A DNA stretch of 64,000 nt from Streptomyces malachitofuscus. GTDB lineage: Bacteria; Actinomycetota; Actinomycetes; Streptomycetales; Streptomycetaceae. The stretch is taken from assembly GCF_014650055.1 (NCBI RefSeq), contig NZ_BMUF01000014.1:124001-188000 (forward strand), written 5' to 3'. The position numbers and the translations under genes are program-made. The notes under the pieces were generated by a model. The model worked only from the letters and a program-made list of their open reading frames with translations. It did no database searches and had not been told where the DNA came from. Positions 16,903 to 25,506 of the stretch are shown here, piece after piece. Within the stretch, counting starts at the first letter, position 1; each line of letters opens with the position of its first letter.

Positions 16903-17472
16903 ATGGGCGACCACAAGGAACAGCCCCTGCGCGTGGGCGCGGCCGTGCGGCGGCGCCGCCGCACGCTGGACCTCACCCTCGCCGTCGTGGCCGAGCGCAG
17001 CGGCCTGTCGGTCCCGTTCCTGAGCCAGATCGAGAACGAGCGTGCGCGTCCCAGCCAGACCTCCCTGGAGAAGGTCGCCGACGCCCTGCGCACCACCGCC
17101 GTGGAACTCCTCGCCGCCGCCGACCCCGCGTGCAGCGTGGACGTCGTCCGCGCCGACGGCACCGAGCCGTGCGAGGAACCCCGGGTGCGCTCCCTGGTGC
17201 GTGGGCACCACCAGATGCACGCCTCCGAGTACACCGGCGACCATGACGCCGGGCGTGAACTGCAGTTTCGCAACGACCAGTTGATGTACGTGTCGGACGG
17301 CGCCGTGGAGATCGAGGCCGAGGGCCGCGCCTACCGCCTCGGCCGCGGCGACACCCTCTACCTGACCGGAGGCGTCCGGCACCGCTGGCGGGCCACGGTG
17401 CCCGAGACACGGCTGCTGGTCGTCGCCGTCGCCGAGCACATCGAGGCGCTGCGGGACCAACCGCGCCCATGA
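16903..17472 (+). CDS. XRE-family transcriptional regulator with C-terminal cupin domain
   Basis: The 189-residue product has an HTH_3 domain at about residues 11-65, with TLAVVAERSGLSVPFLSQIENERARPSQTSL split over recognition helix and scaffold. A cupin_2 barrel (about 115-182) has EIEAEGRAYRLGRGDTLYL and GGVRHRWRA. This PuuR-like architecture typically senses a small molecule through the cupin. The stop overlaps the next start (ATGA), suggesting co-expression with the binding protein. Its closeness to the betaine transporter makes that operon a candidate target, but this is inference. Confidence 0.9.
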   Translation: MGDHKEQPLRVGAAVRRRRRTLDLTLAVVAERSGLSVPFLSQIENERARPSQTSLEKVADALRTTAVELLAAADPACSVDVVRADGTEPCEEPRVRSLVRGHHQMHASEYTGDHDAGRELQFRNDQLMYVSDGAVEIEAEGRAYRLGRGDTLYLTGGVRHRWRATVPETRLLVVAVAEHIEALRDQPRP

Positions 17473-18203
17473 GCCGTCCCGTCCGGGTGGTCTCCCTCGT
17501 CCCCTCGCTGACCGAGGCCGTGGCCCGCTCCGCCGTCGGCTCCCTTGTCGGCGCCACCGACTGGTGCACGCATCCCGCCGGGCTGGACGTCGTACGCGTC
17601 GGCGGTACGAAGAATCCGAAGGTGGAACGGATCACCGCTCTCGCCCCCGATCTGGTGATCGCCAACGAGGAGGAGAACCGCGAGCCCGATCTGACGGCCC
17701 TGCGCGCGGCGGGCCTCGACGTGCTGGTGACGGAGGTGCGGACGCTGCCGCAGGCCTTCGGCGAACTGTCCCGGGTGCTCACGGCCTGCGGGGTGGCGGC
17801 ACGGCCCCGGTGGCTGGACGAGGCCGAAGCCGCCTGGGCGGACCTGCCCCCGCCCCCGTACCGCCGGACCGCGGTCGTGCCCGTCTGGCGGCGCCCCTGG
17901 ATGGTGCTGGGCCGGGACACCTTCGCCGGCGACCTGCTCGCCCGGCTCGGCGTCCGGCAGCTGTACGCGGGCCATCCGGAGCGCTATCCGCGGGTGCCGC
18001 TCGACGAACTGCGCGGGGCCGAACCGGACCTCGTCGTCCTCCCCGACGAGCCGTACCGGTTCACCGCCGACGACGGCCCGGAGGCGTTCCCCGGGCTGAC
18101 GTGCGCGCTGGTCAGCGGTCGGCACCTCACCTGGTACGGGCCCTCGCTGGCCGAGGCGCCGGCGGTGCTGGGACGCGCCCTGCGCGCAGCGCGTCCCACA
18201 TAA
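17469..18203 (+). CDS. Helical-backbone metal receptor (BtuF-like) protein without signal peptide
   Basis: The 244-residue product starts at an ATG overlapping the regulator stop. The N-terminus VRVVSLVPSLTEAV, then GATDWCTHP, VGGTKNPKVERITALAPDLVIANEEENR and DLVVLPDEPYRF follow the two-lobe class III periplasmic-binding (BtuF/FecB) pattern. There is no signal peptide or lipobox, so unlike transport receptors it should be cytosolic. No permease or ATPase gene accompanies it. The ligand is unknown; a cobalamin or metal-chelate sensor is possible. Confidence 0.8.
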   Translation: MSRPVRVVSLVPSLTEAVARSAVGSLVGATDWCTHPAGLDVVRVGGTKNPKVERITALAPDLVIANEEENREPDLTALRAAGLDVLVTEVRTLPQAFGELSRVLTACGVAARPRWLDEAEAAWADLPPPPYRRTAVVPVWRRPWMVLGRDTFAGDLLARLGVRQLYAGHPERYPRVPLDELRGAEPDLVVLPDEPYRFTADDGPEAFPGLTCALVSGRHLTWYGPSLAEAPAVLGRALRAARPT

Positions 18204-18212
18204 GCTGGGCTT

Positions 18213-19148
18213 ATGAGCAAGACGGAAGACCATGCCGAGGGCCGGCCGGCGAGCGCCGGGTCGCTGGCCCACAGGGTGCCGGATCTCGGGGCGCTGGAGC
18301 TGCTGCTGGCGGTGGCGCGGCTGGGGAGTCTGGGCGGGGCGGCACGCGAGCTGGGCATCACCCAGCCCGCGGCGAGCAGCCGCGTCCGCTCGATGGAACG
18401 GCAGCTGGGCGTGGCCCTGGTCGACCGCTCACCGCGGGGTTCGCGGCTGACCGACGCGGGGGCGCTGGTCACGGACTGGGCGCGGCGGATCGTGGAGGCG
18501 GCCGAGGCCTTCGACGCGGGTGCGCAGGCGCTGCGGGACCGCAGGGACTCGCGGCTGCGGGTGGCGGCGAGCATGACGATCGCCGAGTACCTGCTCCCCG
18601 GCTGGCTGCTCGCACTGCGCGCACAGCGGCCGGACACGGCGGTGTCGCTGCTCGCGGGGAACTCCGCCGCGGTGGCGGAGCGGCTGCTGTCGGGAGAGGC
18701 GGACGTCGGGTTCGTGGAGGGGCTGACGGTGCCGGCGGGGCTGGATTCCGTGGTGATCGCCCACGACCGGCTGATCGTCGTCGCGGCACCGTCGCACGCG
18801 TGGGCGCGGCGGCGACGGCCGCTGGCCGCGGAGGAGCTGGCGGCCACCGAGTTGATCCTGCGGGAGGAGGGGTCGGGGACGCGGCAGGTGCTGGATGCCG
18901 CGCTGGGCGGGCTGGCGCGGCCGTTGATCGAGCTGTCCTCGACCACTGCGGTGAAGGCGGCGGCGGTGGGGGGTGCGGGGCCTGCGGTGCTGAGTGAACT
19001 CGCGGTGGGGGAGGAGTTGGCCACGCGGCGGCTGGTGCGGGTGCCTGTGCAGGGGGTTGCGCTGGCGCGGGATTTGCGGGCGGTGTGGACGGCGGGGCAT
19101 CGCCCTGCCGGGCCTGCGCGGGATTTGTTGTCGCTGACGCGGGGGTGA
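18213..19148 (+). CDS. LysR-family transcriptional regulator
   Basis: The 311-residue product starts at an ATG 10 bp after the previous stop. The N-terminal winged HTH has LELLLAVARLGSLGGAARELGITQPAASSRV split over helices 2-3 and the linker helix RQLGVALVDRSPRGSRLTDAG. The C-terminal substrate-binding domain begins around residue 105. CysB/CbbR-like length and order are normal. Its likely targets are adjacent or divergent genes; none is divergent here, so the target is open. Confidence 0.92.
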   Translation: MSKTEDHAEGRPASAGSLAHRVPDLGALELLLAVARLGSLGGAARELGITQPAASSRVRSMERQLGVALVDRSPRGSRLTDAGALVTDWARRIVEAAEAFDAGAQALRDRRDSRLRVAASMTIAEYLLPGWLLALRAQRPDTAVSLLAGNSAAVAERLLSGEADVGFVEGLTVPAGLDSVVIAHDRLIVVAAPSHAWARRRRPLAAEELAATELILREEGSGTRQVLDAALGGLARPLIELSSTTAVKAAAVGGAGPAVLSELAVGEELATRRLVRVPVQGVALARDLRAVWTAGHRPAGPARDLLSLTRG

Positions 19149-19173
19149 GCGGAGTTCGCCGGTGCCCGGCGTT

Positions 19174-19262
19174 GGCGCCGGCCGGGGGGTGTCGCGCAGC
19201 CCGGCGCCTACGGGGTGCCGTCGCGCCCACCCGTGCCGCCCCAGCGGCACGACTGCCCGCGG
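19174..19262. repeat. Dispersed repeat family A, copy 2
   Basis: This copy is nearly complete. It runs from GGCGCCGGCCGGGGGGTG through GCGCAGCCCGGCGC and GGGGTGCCGTCGCGCCCACCC to GCGGCACGACTGCCCGCGG. Its last module merges into the 64-bp tandem array. Confidence 0.85.
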
Positions 19263-19580
19263 AGGTGGCGTTTGCGGGGTGCCGTTGCGTCGGATCGTGT
19301 CGTCGGGGCGGCACGACTGCCTGCGGAGGTGGCGTTTGCGGGGTGCCGTTGCGTCGGATCGTGTCGTCGGGGCGGCACGACTGCCTGCGGAGGTGGCGTT
19401 TGCGGGGTGCCGTTGCGTCGGATCGTGTCGTCGGGGCGGCACGACTGCCTGCGGAGGTGGCGTTTGCGGGGTGCCGTTGCGTCGGATCGTGTCGTCGGGG
19501 CGGCACGACTGCCTGCGGAGGTGGCGTTTGCGGGGTGCCGTTGCGTCGGATCGCGTCGTCCCGGCGGCACGACTCCCCGC
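19261..19580. repeat. Tandem array of five 64-bp repeats
   Basis: Units begin with GGAGGTGGCGTTTGCGGGGT at 19261, 19325, 19389, 19453 and 19517, an exact 64-bp period over 320 bp. Units 1-4 are essentially identical; unit 5 carries a few changes near its end. Each unit contains GTGCCG and CGGCAC as inverted arms, so each can form a hairpin. The array lies between the convergent LysR gene and the amidotransferase gene. There are no variable spacers, so it is not a CRISPR array. Confidence 0.95.
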
Positions 19581-19587
19581 GGGGGCG

Positions 19588-20286
19588 TTAGCGGCACGAC
19601 TGCCCGCGAGCGGTGCTCACCAAGGCCTGCATGACGCGGAGGTCGTCGGCCATTTCCGGGTGCCATTGGACTCCCAGGGCCCATGGGGGGCCGGGGAGTT
19701 CGATGGCTTCCACTGTGCCGTCGGCCGCGTGGGCCGAGGGGATCAGGTTGGTGCCCAGGCGGTCGACCGACTGGTGGTGGTAGGTCGGCACGGAGGTCTC
19801 CTCGGGGACGGCGGCCGCGTAGCGCGTGCCCGGAACCGGCTTGACCGGGTGGCGGCCGAAGACGCCCGGCACCTCCGCGTGTCCGTCGAGGTGCTGGACG
19901 AGCGTGCCGCCCAGGGCGACGTTGAGCAGCTGCATGCCCCGGCAGATGCCGAGCAGCGGGACCCCGTGGTCCAGGGCCGCCTCGATCAGCGCCAGCTCCC
20001 AGGCATCGCGTGCCCGGGCGGGCGGCCCGGTGCGCGGGTCGGGCTCGGCGCCGTAGCGGACGGGCTCCACGTCCGGACCGCCCGCGACGACCAGGCCGTC
20101 GAGGCGGGCCACGGTGGCCGCCGCCCGCTCCGGCGCGTCCGGCGGGAGCATCGCGGCCAGTCCGCCCGCCCGCTGCACCAGCCGGGGATAGCCGGCCGGC
20201 AGCAGCGCGGCGTCCAGTTGCCACACACCCCAGCGCACACCGGACTCCGCGTACGTGCTGATGCCGATCAGTGGCCTGGCCGTCAC
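19588..20286 (-). CDS. Class I glutamine amidotransferase-like gamma-glutamyl hydrolase (PuuD family)
   Basis: The 232-residue reading starts at the GTG at 20286, 8 nt after GGGAGG; the GTG at 20295 is too close to the same site. The nucleophile elbow is GICRGMQ and the catalytic His lies in GVQWHPE, as in PuuD, which cleaves gamma-glutamyl-GABA. Next to a gamma-glutamyl-amine ligase and an aldehyde dehydrogenase, it would release glutamate from an oxidised gamma-glutamyl intermediate. The gene starts 21 bp after the permease stop. Its last codons (tail RGQSCR) lie in a module of dispersed repeat family A. Confidence 0.9.
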   Translation of the reverse strand: MTARPLIGISTYAESGVRWGVWQLDAALLPAGYPRLVQRAGGLAAMLPPDAPERAAATVARLDGLVVAGGPDVEPVRYGAEPDPRTGPPARARDAWELALIEAALDHGVPLLGICRGMQLLNVALGGTLVQHLDGHAEVPGVFGRHPVKPVPGTRYAAAVPEETSVPTYHHQSVDRLGTNLIPSAHAADGTVEAIELPGPPWALGVQWHPEMADDLRVMQALVSTARGQSCR

Positions 20287-20307
20287 TCCGGGCACCTCCC
20301 TCTGCCG

Positions 20308-21753
20308 TCAGTCCCGTGCCAACTCTGCCTCGGCCGCCGCCAGTGCCGCGAATTCCTCCTCCGGCGCCTTGGCCACCAGATGCTTGCGGCTGTACAGGCC
20401 GAAGTAGGCAACAGCCACGATGTACACGGCCAGCGCGATGAACGCCGCCGTCACATCGACCAGGAACGTCGCCACCAGCGCCGCACACGCCAGGACCAGG
20501 GCGACCGACGAGGTCAGCACGCCGCCGGGCGTCCGGTAGGGGCGCGGCAGCTCCGGCTCCCGGCGGCGCAGCACGATGTGGGAGAGGGACATCAGCGCGT
20601 ACGAGATCGTCGCGCCGAAGACGGCGATGTTCAGCATGCGCGCGCCGTTGCCCGTCCCGGCGGCCAGCGCGAAACCGATCGCACCGGGCACGAGCAGACC
20701 GAGGTACGGCGCCCTGCGGCTGCTGGTGAGGGACAGGAACTTCGGCAGATAGCCCGCGCGGGACAGTGCGAACAGCTGGCGCGAACCGGCGTAGATCAGC
20801 GAGAAGAACGACGCCACGAGCCCGGCCAGGCCCGCGTAGTTCACGATCCGGCTGAGCGTCGTCGCCTCTCCGTCCGGCTGGAGCGCCTCCACCAGCGGGT
20901 TGCCCGCGTCCTGGACCGCGGAGGAGCCCCGCGCCCCGGCGGCCGCGAAGAAGGTCATGACGGCCAGCACCACGAGGATGACCATGGACCAGCGGATCGC
21001 CCTGGGCAGCGTACGGGCCGGTTCCCTGGTCTCCTCGGCGGCCAGCGGTACGCCCTCCACGCCCAGGAAGAACCACATGCCGAACGGGAACGCCGCCCAG
21101 ATGCCCAGCAGCCCCATCGGCAGCCAGGAGTTCGCGCCGAAGGCCGACGCGTCCACCGGGATGTCGTCGAGCGAGGACGCGTCGAACTCGGGCAGGGCGC
21201 CCAGCGCGAAGACCACCAGCGCCGCCACCGCGATGCCCGTGACGACGAAGCTGAACCGCAGTGCCTCGCCCACGCCCCACAGATGGATGCCGATGAAGAT
21301 GACGAAGCAGGCCAGATACACCGGCCAGCCCGACTCCAGGCCGAACAGGCCCAGCGACTCGACGTAGTCGCCGATGAAGATGGAGATGGCGGCCGGGGCC
21401 AGGACGTACTCGATCAGGATCGCGGTGCCGGTGAGGAAGCCGCCCCACGGGCCGAGCGCACGGCGTGCGAACCCGTAACCGCCGCCGGCGGTGGGCAGGA
21501 TCGAGGACAGCTCGGCCAGGGCGAAGACCATGCAGGTGTACATGGCGCCCATCAGCACCATGGCGATCGCCAGGCCGCCGAAGCCGCCTTCGGCCAGGCC
21601 GAAGTTCCAGCCCGAGTAGTCGCCGGACACGACATAGGCGACACCGAGGCCGGTCAGCAGCAGCCAGCCGGCGCTGCCGCGGCGCAGTTTTCTGCGCTCC
21701 AGGTAGTCGTCCGGCTCACCGGCGGGTTCTTGGGATGCGGATGGAAGGCTCAC
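20308..21753 (-). CDS. APC-superfamily amino acid/ethanolamine permease
   Basis: The 481-residue product starts at the GTG at 21753, with GGGGAG 7 nt upstream; a longer frame to 21852 lacks coding bias. About 12 membrane helices are evident. The first contains WLLLTGLGVAYVVSGDYSGWNFG, close to the ethanolamine permease (EutP/Eat) subfamily. Other family features are SSILPTAGGGYGFARRALGP, EETREPARTLPRAI and RAPYLGLLVPG. Given the neighbouring GlnA4-type ligase, ethanolamine or a polyamine is the likeliest substrate. It is co-directional with the amidotransferase gene. Confidence 0.88.
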   Translation of the reverse strand: MSLPSASQEPAGEPDDYLERRKLRRGSAGWLLLTGLGVAYVVSGDYSGWNFGLAEGGFGGLAIAMVLMGAMYTCMVFALAELSSILPTAGGGYGFARRALGPWGGFLTGTAILIEYVLAPAAISIFIGDYVESLGLFGLESGWPVYLACFVIFIGIHLWGVGEALRFSFVVTGIAVAALVVFALGALPEFDASSLDDIPVDASAFGANSWLPMGLLGIWAAFPFGMWFFLGVEGVPLAAEETREPARTLPRAIRWSMVILVVLAVMTFFAAAGARGSSAVQDAGNPLVEALQPDGEATTLSRIVNYAGLAGLVASFFSLIYAGSRQLFALSRAGYLPKFLSLTSSRRAPYLGLLVPGAIGFALAAGTGNGARMLNIAVFGATISYALMSLSHIVLRRREPELPRPYRTPGGVLTSSVALVLACAALVATFLVDVTAAFIALAVYIVAVAYFGLYSRKHLVAKAPEEEFAALAAAEAELARD

Positions 21754-21927
21754 GGGGCGACTCCCCAGGGGGCGGTGGCAAGAAGGGTGCAATGGAACGG
21801 ATCCAGACCTTTGTGGGCCCATACCTTCGTGGGGTGAACGGCGTGAGCGCAAGACCCGTGCGTTAAACCGCGGTAAAGCCTGTCCCGGCGCCGTGCATCC
21901 TGCCCCGCCCCCTCGCGGGTCACGCCC

Positions 21928-22662
21928 TCACGCCAGGAACCCCCGCAACAGCGCCGCCGTCCCCGCACAGTGCTCGCGCATCATCTCCCGCGCCCCGTCC
22001 GCGTCCCCCTCGAGCACCGCCTCGACCAGCGCCGCGTGCTGCTGCTGGGAGTGCTCCAGGTTGCGCACCAGCAGCGGAATGCAGTCCAGCAGGTCGTTCA
22101 CCGTCGCCCGCACCGCCGCGTACTGCGCGGTCAGGGTCGGCGAACCGCACAGCTCCGCCAGCGTGAGGTGGAACAGCGTGTCCAGCCTGCGGTAGTCGCC
22201 CAGCGGGGCGTCCTGCGTGCCGGACAGCGCCTCACGCAGCCGCGCCGCCTGCTCGTCCGTCAGCCCGTGCGCCGCGCACAGCCCCGCCGCGCCCACCTCC
22301 AGCACCTCCCGGAAGCGCAGCACGTCCTCGATGTCCACCTCGGCGATCCGCCGCCGCAGCTCCTCCTCGCCCGTGTCCGTCGGGCGGGGCAGCACGAACG
22401 TGCCGCCGTACCGGCCGCGCCGCGACTCCACCAGACCCTGGTCCTGGAGCACCTTCAGCACCTCGCGCAGCGTCGCCCGGCTGATCCCCAGCCGCTCCGC
22501 CAGCTCCCGCTCGGCCGGCAGCCGCTCCCCGCCCGCCACCAGGCCCAGCCGCACCACCTGGAGGATCTGCTCCAGCGCCTCCTCGAAGCCGTTGCCCGCG
22601 CGGACCTGCCGCAGCACCGGCGCCAGGCGGTCACCCACCGCGCCGACCGCATCTTCCGGCAT
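21928..22662 (-). CDS. GntR-family (FadR/FCD-type) transcriptional regulator
   Basis: The 244-residue reading starts at the ATG at 22662; a TTG at 22683 would add 7 residues. The N-terminal winged helix has RLPAERELAERLGISRATLREVLKVL. The C-terminal all-helical FCD domain has RFREVLEVGAAGLCAAH, DTLFHLTLAELCGSPTL and a final HCAGTAALLRGF, supplying Asp/His residues for metal and ligand binding. It is divergent from the glutamine-synthetase-like gene across 85 bp and is probably its repressor. Confidence 0.92.
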   Translation of the reverse strand: MPEDAVGAVGDRLAPVLRQVRAGNGFEEALEQILQVVRLGLVAGGERLPAERELAERLGISRATLREVLKVLQDQGLVESRRGRYGGTFVLPRPTDTGEEELRRRIAEVDIEDVLRFREVLEVGAAGLCAAHGLTDEQAARLREALSGTQDAPLGDYRRLDTLFHLTLAELCGSPTLTAQYAAVRATVNDLLDCIPLLVRNLEHSQQQHAALVEAVLEGDADGAREMMREHCAGTAALLRGFLA

Positions 22663-22747
22663 ATCGCCGTGCCCCCTTCCCAAGCAAAGGTTCTGCGCAA
22701 TACCTTATGGCTCCCGGCTGAACGAAGAAGCCCGAGGAGGCTCTCCC
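22663..22747. promoter_or_regulatory. Divergent promoter/operator region between the FadR-type regulator and glnA4
   Basis: This 85-bp gap holds the promoters of both operons. An AT-richer stretch GCAAAGGTTCTGCGCAATACC around 22684-22704 contains TTCTGCGCAATACCTTATGG, a plausible regulator site. GAGGAGG at 22734-22740 is the ribosome binding site of glnA4. Confidence 0.5.
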
Positions 22748-24118
22748 GTGGCAGACCGCACACCCCCGCTCTCCGTCGAGGAGCTGCACGCCCTCGTCGC
22801 CGGCGGTGAGATCGACACTGTCGTCCTGGCCTTTCCCGACATGCAAGGGCGACTCCAGGGCAAGCGGTTCGCCGCGCGCTTCTTCCTCGACGAGGTGCTC
22901 CGGCACGGCACCGAGGGCTGCAACTACCTGCTCGCCGTCGACGCCGACATGAACACCGTCGACGGGTACGAGATGTCCTCCTGGGACACCGGCTACGGCG
23001 ACTTCGCCATGTATCCCGACCTCGACACCCTGCGCCGCGTCCCCTGGAACGAGGCCACCGCCCTGGTCGTCGCCGACCTCGCCTGGGCCGACGGGTCCCC
23101 GGTCGTCGCCGCCCCGCGGCAGATACTGCGCCGCCAGCTGGACCGGCTCGCCGCGCTCGGCTACACCGCCCAGGCCGGCACCGAGCTGGAGTTCATCGTC
23201 TTCCGCGACACCTACGAACAGGCCTGGGACGCCGGCTACCGGGGCCTGACCCCGGCCAACCAGTACAACGTCGACTACTCCGTGCTCGGCACCGGACGCA
23301 TCGAACCCCTGCTGCGCCGCATCCGCAACGAGATGGCCGCGGCCGGACTCACCGTCGAGTCCGCCAAGGGCGAATGCAACCCCGGCCAGCACGAGATCGC
23401 CTTCCGCTACGACGAGGCCCTGGTCACCTGCGACCAGCACGCCGTCTACAAGACCGGCGCCAAGGAGATCGCCGCCCAGGAGGGCGTCTCGATCACCTTC
23501 ATGGCCAAGTACAACGAGCGCGAGGGCAACTCCTGCCACATCCACCTCTCCCTGACGGACGCGGCCGGCGACACCGTCATGCCGGACTCCGCCGACGAGC
23601 CGGACGCCATGTCCGAGGTCATGCGCCACTTCCTCGCCGGGCAGCTCGCCGCGCTCCGTGAGTTCTCCCTGCTCTACGCCCCGCACATCAACTCCTACAA
23701 GCGGTTCCAGCCGGGCTCCTTCGCCCCGACCGCCGTCGCCTGGGGACGCGACAACCGCACCTGCGCCCTGCGCGTGGTCGGCCACGGCCGCTCCCTGCGC
23801 TTCGAGAACCGGCTGCCCGGCGGAGACGTCAACCCCCACCTCGCCGTGGCCGGCATGGTCGCCGCCGGGCTGTACGGCATCGAGCAGAAGCTGGAACTGC
23901 CCGAGCCCTGCCCCGGCAACGCCTACACCGGCGACTACGAGCACGTTCCCACCACCCTGCGCGAGGCCGCCGAGCTGTGGGAGAACAGCGCGATCGCCAA
24001 GGCGGCCTTCGGCGACGACGTCGTCGCGCACTACCGCAACATGGCGCGCGTCGAGATCGACGCCTTCGACGCCGCGGTCACCGACTGGGAGCTGCGCCGC
24101 TCCTTCGAACGCATGTGA
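22748..24118 (+). CDS. glnA4: Glutamine-synthetase-like gamma-glutamyl ligase, GlnA4 type
   Basis: The 456-residue product starts at a GTG 7 nt after GAGGAGG. The N-terminal beta-grasp is followed by the catalytic domain with AGTELEFIVF, KGECNPGQHEIAF, NSCHIHLSL, GSFAPTAVAWGRDNRTCALRV and RFENRLPGGDVNPHLAVAGM, the metal/ATP/glutamate motifs of GSI-beta-like enzymes. In S. coelicolor the paralogue at this locus, GlnA4, has been reported as a gamma-glutamylethanolamide synthetase rather than a glutamine synthetase. The neighbours (ethanolamine-type permease, amidotransferase, aldehyde dehydrogenase) support the same role here. The gene ends at an ATGTGA junction with the dehydrogenase. Confidence 0.9.
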   Translation: MADRTPPLSVEELHALVAGGEIDTVVLAFPDMQGRLQGKRFAARFFLDEVLRHGTEGCNYLLAVDADMNTVDGYEMSSWDTGYGDFAMYPDLDTLRRVPWNEATALVVADLAWADGSPVVAAPRQILRRQLDRLAALGYTAQAGTELEFIVFRDTYEQAWDAGYRGLTPANQYNVDYSVLGTGRIEPLLRRIRNEMAAAGLTVESAKGECNPGQHEIAFRYDEALVTCDQHAVYKTGAKEIAAQEGVSITFMAKYNEREGNSCHIHLSLTDAAGDTVMPDSADEPDAMSEVMRHFLAGQLAALREFSLLYAPHINSYKRFQPGSFAPTAVAWGRDNRTCALRVVGHGRSLRFENRLPGGDVNPHLAVAGMVAAGLYGIEQKLELPEPCPGNAYTGDYEHVPTTLREAAELWENSAIAKAAFGDDVVAHYRNMARVEIDAFDAAVTDWELRRSFERM

Positions 24119-24126
24119 GGCCCTCC

Positions 24127-25500
24127 TTGCCCGACCAGCCCCCTGAGCTCCAGGTACACAACCCCGCGACCGAGGAGGTGATCGCCACCGTCCCCGCCGC
24201 GACCCCGGCGGACGTCGACGCCGCCGTCGTACGCGCCGCACGCGCGCAGACCGCCTGGGCCGCCCTCGCGCCCGGCGACCGGGCCCGGCTGCTGCGCCGG
24301 TTCGCCGTCACGGTCGACGAGCACCTCGAGGAACTGGCCCGGCTGGAGGTCCGCGAGGCCGGCCACACCCTCGGCAACGCCCGCTGGGAGACGGGCAACG
24401 TCCGCGACCTGCTCGACTACGCGGCCGGGGGAGTGGAGCGCCTCACCGGCCGCCAGATCCCCGTCGCCGGCGGCGTGAACGTCACCTTCCCCGAACCGCT
24501 CGGCGTGGTCGGCGTCATCGCTCCCTGGAACTTCCCGATGCCCATTGCGGCCTGGGGCACCGCACCCGCCCTCGCCGCCGGCAACGCGGTGCTCCTCAAA
24601 CCCGCCGAGACCACCCCCCTCACCGCCCTCCGCCTGGCCGAACTCGCCCTCACCGCCGGACTGCCCGAGGGCCTGTTCCAGGTGCTCCCCGGACACGGCC
24701 CGGTCGCCGGCAACGCCCTCGTCGAACACCCCGGCGTCGCCAAGATCGTGTTCACCGGGTCGACCGCCGTGGGCAAACAGGTGTGGGCCAAGGGCGCGGA
24801 CCGCCTCAAGCGCGTCACCCTCGAACTCGGCGGCAAGAGCCCCAACATCGTCTTCGCCGACGCCGACCTGGAGGCCGCCGCGTCCGCCGCCCCGATGTCC
24901 TTCCTCGACAACGCCGGACAGGACTGCTGCGCCCGTACCCGCATCCTCGTCGAGCGTTCCGTGCACGACCGGTTCCTGGAGCTGCTCGCCCCCGCGATCG
25001 AGGCGGTCCGGGTGGGCGACCCGGCCGACGAGACCGTGGACATGGGCCCGCTGATCTCCGCCGCCCAGCTCGCCCGCGTCCGCTCCTACGTCACCGACGG
25101 CCTCGACGGCATCCGCGGCAAGGCCCCCGAGGGCCCCGGCCACTGGTTCCCGCCCACCGTCCTCACCGGCGTCGCCCCGCAGGCACCTGTCGCCGTCGAG
25201 GAGGTCTTCGGCCCCGTCGCCGTCGTCCTCCCCTTCGACGACGAGGCCGACGCCGTACGCCTGGCCAACGCCACCGACTACGGGCTCTCCGGATCGATCT
25301 GGACCCGGGACGTCGGCCGCGCCCTGCGCGTCTCGCAGGCGGTGCGCGCGGGCAACCTGTCCGTCAACTCCCACTCCAGCGTCCGCTACTGGACCCCCTT
25401 CGGCGGGTTCAAGCAGTCCGGCGTCGGCCGCGAGCTCGGCCCCGACGCGCTCGCCGCCTTCACCGAAACCAAGAACGTCTTCATCAGCACGGAGGCCTGA
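24127..25500 (+). CDS. NAD(P)-dependent aldehyde dehydrogenase
   Basis: The reading starts at the TTG at 24127, 6 nt after TGAGG, giving 457 residues. The GTG at 24115, overlapping the glnA4 stop, is an alternative that adds 4. It has the APWNFP cofactor-site loop, KPAETTP, FTGSTAVGK, the general base in LELGGKSP and the nucleophile in GQDCCARTR (first Cys, about residue 267). The C-terminal FGGFKQSGVGRELG block is intact. In this cluster it would oxidise the aldehyde of a gamma-glutamylated amino alcohol or diamine. The SDR gene follows after 6 bp. Confidence 0.92.
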   Translation: MPDQPPELQVHNPATEEVIATVPAATPADVDAAVVRAARAQTAWAALAPGDRARLLRRFAVTVDEHLEELARLEVREAGHTLGNARWETGNVRDLLDYAAGGVERLTGRQIPVAGGVNVTFPEPLGVVGVIAPWNFPMPIAAWGTAPALAAGNAVLLKPAETTPLTALRLAELALTAGLPEGLFQVLPGHGPVAGNALVEHPGVAKIVFTGSTAVGKQVWAKGADRLKRVTLELGGKSPNIVFADADLEAAASAAPMSFLDNAGQDCCARTRILVERSVHDRFLELLAPAIEAVRVGDPADETVDMGPLISAAQLARVRSYVTDGLDGIRGKAPEGPGHWFPPTVLTGVAPQAPVAVEEVFGPVAVVLPFDDEADAVRLANATDYGLSGSIWTRDVGRALRVSQAVRAGNLSVNSHSSVRYWTPFGGFKQSGVGRELGPDALAAFTETKNVFISTEA

Positions 25501-25506
25501 GAGCAC

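Noticed and set aside
19261-19580. CRISPR array
   Set aside because: The repeats are contiguous 64-bp units with no unique spacers and no cas genes nearby.
19208-21448. Minus-strand frame with repeated Arg/Thr-rich peptides
   Set aside because: The apparent repeat protein comes from the tandem DNA array and then the wrong frame of the amidotransferase and permease genes.
19162-21837. Long plus-strand frame reading through the tandem repeats into the permease region
   Set aside because: It is antisense to two well-supported genes; the repeated peptide is only the translation of the 64-bp units.
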